A stretch of DNA of 64,000 nt, taken from assembly GCA_004794655.1 (NCBI GenBank), contig SMMW01000033.1, positions 2,639,501-2,703,500 on the forward strand, written 5' to 3'. The position numbers and the translations under genes were made by a program. Each line of letters opens with the position of its first letter. Positions within the stretch are counted from its first letter, which is position 1. This document shows positions 63,940 to 64,000 of the stretch, in pieces. The stretch comes from Marisa cornuarietis (Eukaryota; Mollusca; Gastropoda; Architaenioglossa; Ampullariidae). The notes beneath the pieces were generated by a model. The model saw nothing but the letters and a program-made list of their open reading frames with translations. It was not told the origin of the DNA and searched no databases.

Positions 63940-64000
63940 TGAACAATGGTTAAGCGCTTGACAACAATACAGTAAAGATTGGGTATCCAGGGTTCAGTTC
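63940..64000 (+). mobile_element. tRNA-derived SINE head, cut by the window end
   Basis: An A-box-like AATGGTTAAGCGCTTGAC is followed 35-40 bases later by a B-box-like GGGTTCAGTTC at the last bases of the window. The rest lies outside, so the call is provisional. Confidence 0.4.

Noticed and set aside
1..64000. CRISPR arrays, bacterial operons, rRNA genes
   Set aside because: None present: the tandem repeats are microsatellites or transposon ends, and all genes have spliceosomal introns.

Overview
This is nuclear DNA from an intron-rich animal. Coding exons are short (about 30-250 bp), bounded by GT/AG sites, and separated by AT-rich introns full of transposon relics and long microsatellites. 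The gene set (PITRM1, ASB8, ZC3H15 and a WD40 protein), the tRNA-derived SINEs, the Rex/CR1-like and L2-like retroelement relics and the many short inverted-repeat elements suggest a lophotrochozoan. A mollusc, probably a gastropod, is my best guess, but that is inference. I saw no bacterial, viral or CRISPR features.

Layout. (1) About 436-7,608, + strand: a mucin-like single-pass membrane protein with a signal-peptide exon, a 5.1-kb intron, a large Ser/Thr-rich exon ending in a transmembrane helix, and a cytoplasmic-tail exon. (2) 7.7-14.5 kb: no gene recognised; several short inverted-repeat elements and a tandem array carrying TGACGT motifs. (3) 14,607-33,573, - strand: a complete presequence protease (PITRM1), 27 coding exons, 1,006 residues, all phases joining without a break. 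Its introns hold a pogo/Tigger relic, an L2-like 3' end, two MULE-type elements with 9-bp target duplications, and reverse transcriptase relics. (4) 35,097-37,018, + strand: ASB8, two coding exons, 287 residues, divergent from PITRM1. (5) 37-42.4 kb: retroelement relic, a 266-bp inverted-repeat element and two head-to-head SINEs. (6) 42,383-47,420, - strand: ZC3H15/DFRP1, 12 coding exons, 429 residues. (7) From about 49.26 kb to beyond the window, + strand: a WD40-repeat gene of WDR87/WDR97 type, 15 proposed coding exons here. Its introns hold very long TG/CA and GATT microsatellites, a pogo-like element, a third 266-bp element and a degenerate minisatellite.

The genes form no operon or common pathway. 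PITRM1 degrades peptides in mitochondria; ASB8 is a likely substrate receptor for a cullin-5 ubiquitin ligase; ZC3H15 stabilises the translation-associated GTPase DRG1; the mucin is a cell-surface glycoprotein; WDR87/97-type proteins are poorly characterised. PITRM1/ASB8 and ZC3H15/WD40 are two head-to-head pairs that may use shared promoter regions of 1.5 and 1.8 kb.

No wholly new gene system is evident. The most interesting material is in the mobile DNA and the splice-site context: a pair of MULE-like elements whose ends are arrays of a 15-bp repeat; a 266-bp element present three times at identical length; TG/CA runs lying 25-50 bp upstream of three exons of one gene; and a double-nested insertion. 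Exon models were built by hand from splice sites, phase and remembered family similarity, with no alignment or expression data.
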